Shown: positions 27,130-35,814 of the stretch, piece by piece
Layout of the letters: each line of letters starts with the position of its first letter
Numbering within the stretch: the first letter of the stretch is position 1
DNA from: Methylosinus sp. PW1
GTDB lineage: Bacteria; Pseudomonadota; Alphaproteobacteria; Rhizobiales; Beijerinckiaceae
Assembly (NCBI RefSeq): GCF_000745215.1
Contig: NZ_JQNK01000009.1
Location: 2,170,001-2,234,000 of the forward strand
Reading direction: 5' to 3'
DNA: 64,000 nt
Program-made: the position numbers and the translations under genes
The notes under the pieces: generated by a model
What the model was told of the DNA's origin: nothing
The model's input: the letters and a program-made list of their open reading frames with translations, nothing else
Database searches by the model: none

Positions 27130-28392
27130 ATGCGCAGGGTGGTGGTCACCGGACTCGGCATCGTTTCGCCGTTGGGCTGTGGCGTGGACGTCAATTGGCG
27201 GCGGCTCATCGCCGGAGAGCACGGCTTTCGCCGCATCGACACCTTCGAGGCGTCGGATCTCCCATGTCAGATAGCAGGTTTCGTGCCGCGCGGAGACGGT
27301 TCCAACGGAACCTTCGATCCCGACGCCTGGTTCGAGCCCAAAGAGCAGCGCAAGGTCGACGACTTCATCATCTATGGAGTCGCCGCGGCCACTCAGGCGC
27401 TGGCCGACGCCGGCTGGAAGGCCGATACGGCGGAAAAGCAGAACACGACCGGCGTGCTGATCGGCTCCGGCATCGGCGGCCTGGGCGGCATTTATGAGAC
27501 CTCCATCACGCTGAAGGAGAAAGGCCCGCGACGCGTGTCGCCTTTCTTCATCTCCGGCCGCATCATCAATCTGGCCTCCGGCTATGTGTCGATCATGCAC
27601 GGCCTCAAAGGGCCGAATCACGCCGTCGTCACCGCCTGCTCCACCGGCGCGCACGCCATTGGCGACGCGGGCCGGCTGATCGCGCTGGGCGAGGCGGAGG
27701 TGATGGTGGCCGGCGGCGCCGAATCGCCGGTCAATCGCATCGGCGTCGCGGGCTTCGCGGCCTGCAAGGCGCTGTCGACCGGCTTCAACGATCGTCCCGA
27801 GGCGGGCTCGCGGCCCTATGATCGTGATCGCGACGGCTTCGTGATGGGCGAGGGCGCCGGCTGCGTCGTTCTCGAATCTTATGAGCATGCGGTGGCGCGC
27901 GGCGCGCGAATCTACGCCGAGCTGATCGGCTATGGCATGTCCGGCGACGCCTATCACATCACGGCGCCCGCGCCGGACGGCGACGGCGCCTATCGCTGCA
28001 TGGGGATCGCGCTGAAGCGCGCCGGCCTGCGCGTCTCGGATGTGGATTATGTGAATTCCCACGGCACCTCGACGCCGCTCGGCGACGAGATCGAGCTGCA
28101 GGCGGTGCATCGCCTCATCGGCAATGAGACGCCGAGCCTCTCCATGTCCTCGACCAAATCGGCGATCGGGCATCTGCTCGGCGCGGCCGGAGCCGTGGAG
28201 GCGATCTATTCCATATTGGCGCTCACCCATGGCGTCGCGCCGCCCACGCGCAATCTGGACAATCCCTCGGTCGCGACCGAAATAGACCTCGTGCCGCGCA
28301 AGGCGCGGGAGCGTAAGATCGACATCGTCCTTTCCAATTCCTTCGGCTTCGGCGGCACCAACGCGTCCCTCGTCTTCCGGCGCCCGCAGTAG
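27130..28392 (+). CDS. fabF: 3-oxoacyl-ACP synthase II
   Basis: A 420-residue condensing enzyme that elongates acyl-ACP with malonyl-ACP. The nucleophile cysteine is in TACSTGAHA, the first catalytic histidine in NSHGTSTPLGD and the second in KSAIGHLLGAAG, giving the Cys-His-His triad. The glycine-rich end GFGGTNASLVF is typical. ATG 27130 gives the normal MRRVVVTGLGIVSPLG opening; an upstream ATG at 27097 would add eleven residues. Confidence 0.97.
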   Translation: MRRVVVTGLGIVSPLGCGVDVNWRRLIAGEHGFRRIDTFEASDLPCQIAGFVPRGDGSNGTFDPDAWFEPKEQRKVDDFIIYGVAAATQALADAGWKADTAEKQNTTGVLIGSGIGGLGGIYETSITLKEKGPRRVSPFFISGRIINLASGYVSIMHGLKGPNHAVVTACSTGAHAIGDAGRLIALGEAEVMVAGGAESPVNRIGVAGFAACKALSTGFNDRPEAGSRPYDRDRDGFVMGEGAGCVVLESYEHAVARGARIYAELIGYGMSGDAYHITAPAPDGDGAYRCMGIALKRAGLRVSDVDYVNSHGTSTPLGDEIELQAVHRLIGNETPSLSMSSTKSAIGHLLGAAGAVEAIYSILALTHGVAPPTRNLDNPSVATEIDLVPRKARERKIDIVLSNSFGFGGTNASLVFRRPQ

Positions 28393-28606
28393 CGGCGCCG
28401 CCGCGCTCGCGCGCAGCCGTGGACGAAGGGCGTTCCTGATTTCGCCACAAAGAACGATAGGGTAACGGACGCGCGAGCGCCGCAAAGTCGTCGCAATCCT
28501 CCTCGGCGCGCCGCCGCGGAGGCGTTTTGTTCGGTCCGTCGCGTTTTTCTGGTCGGTGTGATCCGAATCACGACACGGCCCGAAACCAAAGAGACGGAGT
28601 TTCCCG

Positions 28607-30457
28607 ATGAGCGATGCTCCCAATGATTCGTCCGAGACGCCCAAGGATGGCCCGTCCGAGGCCCGAGGGCAGGACGCGAAGGGTGCCGTGGCCGCGGGGC
28701 CGGAGCCCGCAGGCGCGCAGTCTCAGAGCCAATCCTCCTCATTCTTCCGCCGCCGCGCCAGCCTGCGCGGCTCCGGCGGCGCGGATGCTCCGCCGCCGCC
28801 CCCGCCGCGCCGCAAGCGCGAGGGAACGCTCTCTGCGCTCAGCAGCCTGCTCTCCTTGCTGCTGGTCGTCGCCGTCGCCGGCGTCTTCGGCCTCATCGCC
28901 GTGCTGCACAAGCTGCGCGAGCCGGGTCCGCTCGCCGCCGAGAAGATCGTCTATATCGCTCCGCACAGCGACGTCCCCGAGATTCTCGCGCAGCTCGAGC
29001 GGGACGGCGTCATCGACAATCCGATCCTGATGAATATCGCTCTGGTCATCGAGGGCGTGCGCGGCAACCTGAAGCGCGGCGAATATGCGTTCAAGCAGAA
29101 CGCCAGCCTGCGCGAGGTGATGGACGAGCTCATCAATGGCCGGCAGATCCTGCATGGCGTGACCATTCCCGAGGGGCTGACGACCGAGCAGATCGTCTCG
29201 CGGCTGCGCGAGAGCGACTTTCTGGCCGGCGACATGGCGGAGCTGCCCAAGGAGGGCGCGCTGCTGCCGGAGACCTATAAGGTCGCGCGCGGCTATCCGC
29301 GCGGCAAGCTGCTGCTGAAGATGCAGGAGGATCAGCGCAAGCTGCTCGATCAGATCTGGGCGCGTCGCAACCCCGACCTTCCCGTCAAGACGCCCTATGA
29401 GCTGGTGACGCTCGCCTCCATCGTGGAGAAGGAGACTGGCAAGGCCGATGAGCGGCCGCGCGTCGCCGCCGTCTTCGTCAATCGCCTACGCAAGGGCATG
29501 CGGCTGCAGTCGGACCCCACCATCGTCTACGGCCTCGTCGGCGGGCGCGCGACGCTCGGCCGTGGGATCTTGAAGTCCGAGGTCGAGAAGTGGACGCCCT
29601 ATAACACTTACGCGATCGACGGCCTGCCGCCGGGGCCGATCGCCAATCCGGGCCGCGCGGCGCTGGAGGCTGTCGCCAATCCCTCGCGCACGCAGGAGCT
29701 CTATTTCGTCGCCGATGGAACCGGCGGCCATGTCTTCGCCGAGACGCTCGAGCAGCATTCGCGCAATGTCCAGCGCTGGCGGCAGATCGAGAAGGATCGC
29801 GCCTTGGGCGTCGATCGCTTGGAGCCCGGCGCCGTCGTCGGGCCGACGCAGCCCGCCCCGCGGGAAAAGCGCGGCGACGCGGCTTTCGGCCGGCTGGTGG
29901 CGCTGGCCGATGCGCAGATGGAGCCGGTGACGGCGGCCGATCCGCGCCATGGCGCATTGAAGCGAATCGGCGCCGCTCTGCCGTCCATCCCGTTCGAATA
30001 TGCCGGCGACAATGAGGAGAGCCTGCGGCTCACGGCCGAGCGCGCCGCCGTGGCGCTGGTCGCGCCGCCGTTCTTCACCACGCAATTCGCCCAGCGCGCC
30101 CAGCCCGAGGCGCGCGCCGCCGTCACGATGATCGCCGCCGCGGCGGATGATTCGCAGGCCGGCTCCGATGAGCTGGCCGAGGACGACGGTCTCGATTCGT
30201 CGGCGAGCTATCCGGTCTCCGCCACTCTACGCGCCGAGCAGCGCGCCCGCGCCGCGCGTCTCGGCTTGGCGGTCGAGGAGCGGCCCGTCGACCGCCCCTT
30301 GCCGCTCTCCGCTTCGGCCGACGCCGGCCAGGCGCCGCGCGCCGCGCGCGCGCGCGCCTTCGACGCTTCGGAAGGCACGGCGCTCGATCCGCTGCGGGAT
30401 CGCGGCTGGGATTTGAACTCCGCCAAGACCGTGCCGGATGTGGCCAAGTTTCGGTGA
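28607..30457 (+). CDS. mltG: Endolytic murein transglycosylase MltG with long C-terminal tail
   Basis: A 616-residue protein. Residues 1-70 are disordered and proline/arginine rich, a single membrane helix follows (TLSALSSLLSLLLVVAVAGVF), then a LysM-like region and the YceG catalytic domain with LASIVEKETGKADERP (about 270-285) and SDPTIVYGL. MltG cuts nascent peptidoglycan strands and so sets glycan length. The family usually ends near residue 350-400. Here about 220 further residues continue, rich in alanine, arginine and acidic residues with no recognised fold. Confidence 0.92.
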   Translation: MSDAPNDSSETPKDGPSEARGQDAKGAVAAGPEPAGAQSQSQSSSFFRRRASLRGSGGADAPPPPPPRRKREGTLSALSSLLSLLLVVAVAGVFGLIAVLHKLREPGPLAAEKIVYIAPHSDVPEILAQLERDGVIDNPILMNIALVIEGVRGNLKRGEYAFKQNASLREVMDELINGRQILHGVTIPEGLTTEQIVSRLRESDFLAGDMAELPKEGALLPETYKVARGYPRGKLLLKMQEDQRKLLDQIWARRNPDLPVKTPYELVTLASIVEKETGKADERPRVAAVFVNRLRKGMRLQSDPTIVYGLVGGRATLGRGILKSEVEKWTPYNTYAIDGLPPGPIANPGRAALEAVANPSRTQELYFVADGTGGHVFAETLEQHSRNVQRWRQIEKDRALGVDRLEPGAVVGPTQPAPREKRGDAAFGRLVALADAQMEPVTAADPRHGALKRIGAALPSIPFEYAGDNEESLRLTAERAAVALVAPPFFTTQFAQRAQPEARAAVTMIAAAADDSQAGSDELAEDDGLDSSASYPVSATLRAEQRARAARLGLAVEERPVDRPLPLSASADAGQAPRAARARAFDASEGTALDPLRDRGWDLNSAKTVPDVAKFR

Positions 30458-30470
30458 TCGAAGCAGCGAG

Positions 30471-30517
30471 ATAGCGAGTAGCGAATAGACTGCCGCTCGC
30501 TATTCGCTACTCGCTAT
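30471..30517. repeat. AT-containing hairpin repeat, family D copy 1
   Basis: Perfect 18-base inverted repeat ATAGCGAGTAGCGAATAG (30471-30488) and its complement (30500-30517), built of a repeated TAGCGA/GTAGCGA word. It lies between mltG and the YicC-family gene; a related imperfect copy follows that gene. Confidence 0.88.
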
Positions 30518-30538
30518 TCGCCCCGACCAAGGATCGCA

Positions 30539-31426
30539 ATGTCTCTCGCCAGCATGACCGGCTTCGCCCGCGCTCACGACAGTCTCGGACCGTGGCGCTA
30601 CGCTTGGGAAATCAAGACCGTCAATTCCAAAGGGCTGGATCTGCGGCTGCGCGTTCCGCCCAATTTCGATGCGGTGGAGGTAAAGGCGCGCGCGCTGATC
30701 TCCGGCCGCATCGCTCGCGGCTCCTGCTTCGCCAATCTCACCGCGCGACGCGACGACGCCGTGGTCGAGACGCGCATCAATCGCCCCGCGCTGGAGCGTC
30801 TGCTGAAGGCGCTGGACGATGTGCCGCTGCACGCATCCTTGCGGCCGGCTTCGCTCGACGGCCTGCTCGCCGTGCGCGGCATTGTCGAGGTCATAGAGCC
30901 GGAGGATGATGAGGAGCAGCGCAATGCGCTCGACGCGAAGGTGCTGGCGACATTGGCGCAAGCGCTGGAGGCGCTGACCGCCTCACGCGTTTCCGAAGGC
31001 GCGGCCATTGGCGATGTGCTGACGGCGCGTCTGGCGCGCATCGGCGAATTGACCGCGCAGGCGGAGGCGCTGCCCGGCCGCTCGGCCGAGGCGGTGCGCG
31101 CGCGGCTCGCCACGCAGATTGCCGCTCTGCTGGAGACGGGCCATTCCTTCGACGCGCAACGCCTGCATCAGGAGGCGGTGCTGCTCGCGGTCAAGGCCGA
31201 CATTCGCGAGGAGCTGGACCGGCTGAAGGCCCATGTGGTCAGCGCCGGCGAGCTGATCGGTAAGGGCGGCCCGATCGGCCGCCGCCTTGATTTTCTCGCC
31301 CAGGAATTATCGCGCGAGACCAACACGCTCTGCGCCAAATCCAATGATGGCGCGCTCACCGCGCTCGGCCTCGAGCTCAAGATCGAGGTGGAGCAATGGC
31401 GCGAGCAGGTGCAGAACATTGAGTGA
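30539..31426 (+). CDS. yicC: YicC-family RNA-processing endoribonuclease-like protein
   Basis: A 295-residue protein matching the YicC/YloC family. The N-terminus begins SMTGFARA, and the C-terminal DUF1732 part has RRLDFLAQELSRETNTLCAKSNDGALTALGLELK, the most conserved segment in the family. YicC in enterobacteria has been linked to RNA turnover; the exact role here is inferred. It is followed by gmk on the same strand, as in many alphaproteobacteria, and both its flanks carry related hairpin repeats. Confidence 0.9.
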   Translation: MSLASMTGFARAHDSLGPWRYAWEIKTVNSKGLDLRLRVPPNFDAVEVKARALISGRIARGSCFANLTARRDDAVVETRINRPALERLLKALDDVPLHASLRPASLDGLLAVRGIVEVIEPEDDEEQRNALDAKVLATLAQALEALTASRVSEGAAIGDVLTARLARIGELTAQAEALPGRSAEAVRARLATQIAALLETGHSFDAQRLHQEAVLLAVKADIREELDRLKAHVVSAGELIGKGGPIGRRLDFLAQELSRETNTLCAKSNDGALTALGLELKIEVEQWREQVQNIE

Positions 31427-31431
31427 GGAGA

Positions 31432-31486
31432 AAATAGCGAATAGGGAGTAGCGCGAAAGACGCGCTCCCTTCGCCACTCGCTATTT
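31432..31486. repeat. Hairpin repeat, family D copy 2
   Basis: Imperfect relative of 30471-30517. AAATAGCGA at 31432-31440 pairs with TCGCTATTT at 31478-31486, and an inner GCGCGAAAGACGCGC-type hairpin is present. It lies between the YicC-family gene and gmk. Confidence 0.75.
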
Positions 31487-31498
31487 GCTGGATCTGAG

Positions 31499-32137
31499 AT
31501 GCCCACAACGCCAGACCGCCGCGGAATCGTCCTCATCCTCTCCTCGCCCTCCGGCGCGGGGAAGACGACGCTGACGCGCATGCTGCTGCAGAACCGCGAG
31601 CTCGATCTCACCCTCTCGATCTCGGTGACGACGCGCCCGCGTCGCTCCAGCGAGGTGGACGGCATCCATTATTCCTTCATTTCCAAGAGCCGCTTCGAGT
31701 CGATGCGCGACAGCGGCGAATTGCTGGAATGGGCGGAGGTGCACGGAAATTATTACGGCACGCCGCGCGCGCCGGTGGAAGAGATTTTGCGCGAAGGCCG
31801 CGATGCGCTCTTCGATATCGATTATCAGGGCACGCAGCAGGTGCGCGACAAGATGGCCGCGGACACTGTCACCGTCTTCATTCTGCCGCCGTCGATGAAA
31901 GAGCTGCGCGCGCGTCTCGAGCGCCGCGCGGAAGATTCGCGCGAGACGATCGAGCGCCGTCTCGAGAATGCGCGCAATGAGATTCAGCGTTGGAAGCAAT
32001 ATGATTATGTGCTGGTCAACGACGATCTGCAGCGCACTTTCGACGATCTTCTCGCAATATTGCGCGCCGAGCGTCAGCGCCGGCCGCGTCGCCTGCCGGG
32101 CATAGAAGCTTTCGTCGCGCGTCTGTTGAGCGAGTGA
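31499..32137 (+). CDS. gmk: Guanylate kinase
   Basis: A 212-residue enzyme that phosphorylates GMP to GDP using ATP, essential for GTP supply. The P-loop is SSPSGAGKTTL near residue 12. The GMP-binding SVTTRPRRSSEVDGIHYSF and EWAEVHGNYYGTPR segments and the FDIDYQGTQQV strand follow in order. The ATG at 31499 directly follows repeat-bearing sequence, with only a weak upstream purine stretch (GGATCTGAG). Confidence 0.97.
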   Translation: MPTTPDRRGIVLILSSPSGAGKTTLTRMLLQNRELDLTLSISVTTRPRRSSEVDGIHYSFISKSRFESMRDSGELLEWAEVHGNYYGTPRAPVEEILREGRDALFDIDYQGTQQVRDKMAADTVTVFILPPSMKELRARLERRAEDSRETIERRLENARNEIQRWKQYDYVLVNDDLQRTFDDLLAILRAERQRRPRRLPGIEAFVARLLSE

Positions 32138-32161
32138 TTCTGCGAGCGCGTGAGGCCACAG

Positions 32162-32275
32162 TCCCTCGCCCTGAGGAGCCGGCGCAGCCGGTGTCTCGAA
32201 GGGTCGAAACGCCCGCGCGCTGGAGCATCCTTCGAGGCTTTTTGCGTTCCGCAAAAAGCGCCTCAGGATGAGGGA
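32162..32275. repeat. Intergenic hairpin repeat with CCTGAGG/CCTCAGG ends
   Basis: The ends TCCCTCGCCCTGAGG (32162-32176) and CCTCAGGATGAGGGA (32261-32275) are nearly complementary. An internal perfect ten-base stem GCTTTTTGCG / CGCAAAAAGC with a TTC loop lies at 32237-32259. It sits between gmk and the lipoprotein gene and resembles common intergenic repeat sequences of alphaproteobacteria; only one copy is seen here. Confidence 0.65.
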
Positions 32276-32308
32276 GCGGTTTGAAAGAGAGAGGACCTCG
32301 ATCTCGCC

Positions 32309-32662
32309 ATGACAGTCCCGAAGACATTGCTCGAGCGCGTCGCTCCCGCCTTCGCGGCGCTGTGCCTCGCCGCCTGCAATTCCGCGCAGCCTGTCGCCGT
32401 CGCGCAGGCGCCGGCGGTCGCGACTCGCAACACGACGCCCGCTGGCTTCGAGCTTCCCGAGGGCTCCGGCTGCTCCGGCGCCATCCGCCGCTATCGTGCG
32501 ATCATGGACAATGATCTCGCCATGGGCCACGTGACTCAGGGCGTCTATGCGACGATCCAGAACGAGATCGCCGCCGCCGCCTCGGCCTGCTCGGCGGGTC
32601 GCGACGCTCAGGCCGTCGCTCTGGTGCATGCGAGCAAGGCGCGCCACGGCTATCCCGGCTGA
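32309..32662 (+). CDS. Small putative lipoprotein
   Basis: A 117-residue protein with a hydrophobic leader ending in the lipobox LAAC (cysteine at residue 23), so it is probably anchored to a membrane facing the periplasm. The mature part contains GFELPEGSGCSGAIRRYRAIMDNDLAMGHV and a second and third cysteine (SGCSG, ASACSAG) that could form a disulphide. GAGAGAGGA precedes the ATG at 32309. No family recognised beyond a general alphaproteobacterial lipoprotein look. Confidence 0.72.
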   Translation: MTVPKTLLERVAPAFAALCLAACNSAQPVAVAQAPAVATRNTTPAGFELPEGSGCSGAIRRYRAIMDNDLAMGHVTQGVYATIQNEIAAAASACSAGRDAQAVALVHASKARHGYPG

Positions 32663-32890
32663 GTCGCGACATTTCGTCCACGCCGCATCGGAAGCCAGTC
32701 AGATTGGAAGCAATCTCAACTCGCGCCGTTGTGGCGCGGCGGCCCTTTAACTACCTTGATATTCAAGCTGTAGCGCATTCATGGGCGGGCCTCGCTGCGT
32801 CCGCGTCGCGCTTGGCGGTGGGCCGGTTCTTGCTTCGCTTCACGCGGGGCGTGGGCGAAGGCGTCGAAACGATTCATCGAAAGGCGTAAA

Positions 32891-33226
32891 ATGAATTCCT
32901 CCCGTATCCTTCTCGTCGCCGCCGCTCTCGCGGCGGGCGTCGGCGCCGCCGTCGCGGCCGACGAGACCTCTCTCGAAATCTCCATCAAGGATCATCGCTT
33001 CTCGACCTCCGAGCTGCATGCCCCCGCCGACAAGCCGATCACCATCGTCGTGAAGAATCTCGACTCGACGCCGGAGGAGTTCGAGAGCAAGGCGCTCAAG
33101 ATCGAGAAGGTCGTCGCCGGCAAGGCCGAGATCACCGTGCGCGTGCGCCCGCTGAAGCCCGGCCGCTATCATTTCGTCGGCGAATATCACGAGGATACGG
33201 CCAAGGGCGAGCTCGTCGTCGAGTAA
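32891..33226 (+). CDS. Periplasmic cupredoxin-domain protein (iron-uptake partner)
   Basis: A 111-residue secreted protein. A signal peptide (about residues 1-22, ending AVAADE) precedes a single cupredoxin-like beta domain with DHRFSTSELHAPADKPITIVVKN, LDSTPEEFES and GRYHFVGEYHED. This is the pattern of the EfeO-type cupredoxin domain. The copper-site Cys is absent; His and acidic residues may bind iron or copper. It ends ten bases before an FTR1 permease gene, so it is almost certainly its periplasmic partner. Confidence 0.85.
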   Translation: MNSSRILLVAAALAAGVGAAVAADETSLEISIKDHRFSTSELHAPADKPITIVVKNLDSTPEEFESKALKIEKVVAGKAEITVRVRPLKPGRYHFVGEYHEDTAKGELVVE

Positions 33227-33236
33227 GGATCACACC

Positions 33237-34070
33237 ATGCTGGGCGCACTCATCATTGTCTTTCGCGAGGTCATAGAGGCGGGTCTCGTCATCGGCATCG
33301 TGCTCGCCGTCACGCGCGGCGCGCGCGGCTCCCGGGCCTATGTCTTCGGCGGCGTGGCGGCGGGCGCGCTCGGCGCCGGCGTCGTCGCGCTGTTCGCCGA
33401 TGCGCTGTCGCAGGCCGTCGCCGGCCGTGGGCAGGAACTGTTCAACGCCGGCGTTCTCGCGGTGGCGGTGGTGATGCTCGCCACGCATAATATTTGGATG
33501 GCGCGCCACGGCCGCGAGCTGGCGAGCGAGCTGGCGGCGGCCGGCCGCGCCGCCGTCTCGGGCGACAAATCCTTCTTCGCCCTCGCGGTGGTCGTCGCGC
33601 TCGCCGTGCTGCGGGAAGGCTCGGAGGTCGCGCTGTTCCTCTACGGAATTCTCGCCTCGGGCGAGACGGCGGCAGATCTCTTCGCCGGCGGCGTGGCGGG
33701 CCTCGTGCTCGGCGCGGGCGTCAGCGCGCTCACCTATTTCGGCCTCGTCACCATTCCGGCGCGGCATTTGTTCGCCGTGACGACGGCGATGATCACGCTG
33801 CTGGCGGCCGGCCTCGCGGCCCAATGCGCCGGCTTTCTGCAACAGGCTTGGATCGTCACCGCGCTTTCGCAGACGGTGTGGGACACATCCGGCGTGCTGC
33901 CGGATTCGAGCCTCTTCGGCCGCGTGCTGCATACGCTGATCGGCTATGTCGACCAGCCGACGGCGTTGCAGCTCGTCGTCTATGTGGCGACGCTGGCGGG
34001 CATTATCATCGCCACCCGCCTCGCCTCTCCGCGGCCGGGCGCCGCGACTGTTCATGCCGCGGCGGAGTGA
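33237..34070 (+). CDS. FTR1-family high-affinity iron permease
   Basis: A 277-residue, seven-helix membrane permease. Two REXXE-type signatures are present: REVIEAG in the first helix (near residue 10) and REGSEVALF in the middle (near 125), the iron-coordinating motifs of FTR1/EfeU. With the cupredoxin gene ten bases upstream it forms a compact two-gene iron-import unit without a DyP-type peroxidase. AAGGA precedes the ATG. It ends at a family A hairpin repeat shared with the convergent DAHP synthase gene. Confidence 0.93.
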   Translation: MLGALIIVFREVIEAGLVIGIVLAVTRGARGSRAYVFGGVAAGALGAGVVALFADALSQAVAGRGQELFNAGVLAVAVVMLATHNIWMARHGRELASELAAAGRAAVSGDKSFFALAVVVALAVLREGSEVALFLYGILASGETAADLFAGGVAGLVLGAGVSALTYFGLVTIPARHLFAVTTAMITLLAAGLAAQCAGFLQQAWIVTALSQTVWDTSGVLPDSSLFGRVLHTLIGYVDQPTALQLVVYVATLAGIIIATRLASPRPGAATVHAAAE

Positions 34071-34096
34071 CGAACGATCGCTTCGCGCGGCATTTG

Positions 34097-34223
34097 CCGC
34101 CTTCCTTCTCCCCGCATTGCGGGGAGAAGGTGCGGATGAGGGGCCGGGGGCGTTTTCCGTCTGTGGCTCACGCCCCGAGCCCCTCACCCCGGCCCTCTTC
34201 CCGCTCGCGGGGAGAGGGAGAAA
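34097..34223. repeat. GC-rich dispersed hairpin repeat, family A copy 2
   Basis: Shares CCTTCCTTCTC, GCGGGGAGAAGGTG, GATGAGGGGC and GGGCGTTTTCCGTCTGTGGCT with copy 1 (7691-7782), and extends further with CCCCTCACCCCGGCCCTC and GGGGAGAGGG. Located between the convergent FTR1 and DAHP synthase genes. Confidence 0.78.
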
Positions 34224-34236
34224 TTCGCTCGCGCTT

Positions 34237-35619
34237 TTACTCCGCCGCCGCGTCCTGCTCCTGCGCGCCGCGCGCGAGCCGCTCGGCCTTCAGCAATTCC
34301 GCGACGAGGAAGGCCACTTCTATCGCCTGCTCGGCGTTGAGGCGCGGATCGCAGGTGGTGTCGTAACGCACGCCGAGCTCCTGCTCGGAAATATCGCGCG
34401 CGCCGCCCATGCATTCGGTGACATTCTGTCCCGTCATCTCGAGGTGAATGCCGCCGGCGTAAGTTCCCTCGGCGCGGTGAACCTCGAAGAAATTGCGGAT
34501 TTCCGCCATCACGCGATCGAAAGGCCGAGTCTTGCGGCCGCCGGCGCTGATCGTGTTGCCGTGCATCGGATCGCAGCACCACACGACATTGCGCCCCTCG
34601 CGGGCGACGGCGCGCAGGATCGGCGGCAGCGCCTCGGCCGCCTTGTCGGAGCCGAAACGGCAGATGAGCGTCAGCCGCCCCGGCTCGTTCTGCGGATCGA
34701 GCTTGTCGATGAGGCGCAGCAGCGCGTCGGGCTTCAGGCTCGGCCCGCATTTGAGGCCGATGGGGTTCTGCACGCCGCGGAGATATTCGATATGGGCGCC
34801 GTCCTCCTGGCGCGTGCGGTCGCCGATCCAGAGGAAATGGCCGGAGGTGGCGAAATAGCCGCCCTCGAGCGAATCGACGCGGGTCAGCGCTTGCTCATAG
34901 CCGAGCAGCAGCGCCTCGTGAGAGGTGTAGAAATCCGTTTGCCGCAGCTCGGGATGATGCTCGGGATCGAGGCCGATGGCGCGCATGAAGCCCAAGGTCT
35001 CGCTGATATGGTCGGCGAGCTGCGAATAGCGATCCGAGAGCGGGCTGTTGCGCACGAAGCCCAGCATCCAGCGATGCGCATTGACGAGATTGGCGAAGCC
35101 GCCCGTCGCGAATGCGCGGATGAGGTTGAGCGTCGCCGCCGATTGCCGATAGGCCATCAGCTGCCGCTGCGGATCGGGCGTGCGGGCGGCGGCGGTGAAT
35201 TCGATGTCGTTGATGATGTCGCCGCGATAGCTCGGCAGCTCCAGCGCGCCCTGCTTCTCGGTGGGGGCGGAGCGCGGCTTGGCGAATTGACCAGCGATGC
35301 GGCCGACCTTCACCACGGGCGAGGCCGCCGCATAGGTCAGCACCACCGCCATTTGCAGGAAGACGCGGAAGAAATCGCGGATATTATCGGCCGAATGCTC
35401 GCTGAAGCTCTCGGCGCAATCGCCGCCCTGCAGCAGAAAGGCGCGGCCGGCCGCCACCTCGCCGAGCGAGCGTTTCAAATTGCGCGCCTCGCCGGCGAAG
35501 ACGAGGGGCGGAAATCCGGCGAGCTGCCGCTCGACATCGGCGAGCGCCGCCTGATCCTGATAGATCGGCGTCTGCTCGATCGGTCTCGCTCTCCAGCTTC
35601 CGGGCGTCCAATTCTCCAC
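34237..35619 (-). CDS. Class II 3-deoxy-7-phosphoheptulonate synthase
   Basis: A 460-residue plant-type (class II) DAHP synthase, the first enzyme of aromatic amino acid synthesis, condensing phosphoenolpyruvate with erythrose-4-phosphate. Typical blocks are [19 protein letters not shown] at the start, [44 protein letters not shown] and [15 protein letters not shown], with the metal-binding Cys, His, Glu and Asp embedded in them. It begins at a GTG with AGGAG upstream. It is unrelated in sequence to the E. coli AroF/G/H type. Confidence 0.95.
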   Translation of the reverse strand: MENWTPGSWRARPIEQTPIYQDQAALADVERQLAGFPPLVFAGEARNLKRSLGEVAAGRAFLLQGGDCAESFSEHSADNIRDFFRVFLQMAVVLTYAAASPVVKVGRIAGQFAKPRSAPTEKQGALELPSYRGDIINDIEFTAAARTPDPQRQLMAYRQSAATLNLIRAFATGGFANLVNAHRWMLGFVRNSPLSDRYSQLADHISETLGFMRAIGLDPEHHPELRQTDFYTSHEALLLGYEQALTRVDSLEGGYFATSGHFLWIGDRTRQEDGAHIEYLRGVQNPIGLKCGPSLKPDALLRLIDKLDPQNEPGRLTLICRFGSDKAAEALPPILRAVAREGRNVVWCCDPMHGNTISAGGRKTRPFDRVMAEIRNFFEVHRAEGTYAGGIHLEMTGQNVTECMGGARDISEQELGVRYDTTCDPRLNAEQAIEVAFLVAELLKAERLARGAQEQDAAAE

Positions 35620-35814
35620 TAGCCTGGCTCCTGCTCGCCGCTCCCCTGCGCGGCCCAGCTATACAGGAGCCGGCCCGCGGAGGCGAGCTTTTGCCCGCCC
35701 GCCGCAAGCGTCGCCGTGCTCCCTCGCATGCGACCTGCGGTCTTTCCGCAAGATGACGCGGCGCGCCGCTTTCCCTAGCCTCGTCGGCGCCCTTTTCGTA
35801 CGAGCGCTTTTTTC

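Noticed and set aside
30471..31486. The TAGCGA hairpins as a possible CRISPR array
   Set aside because: Only two diverged, palindromic copies separated by a gene, with no regular spacers and no cas genes.
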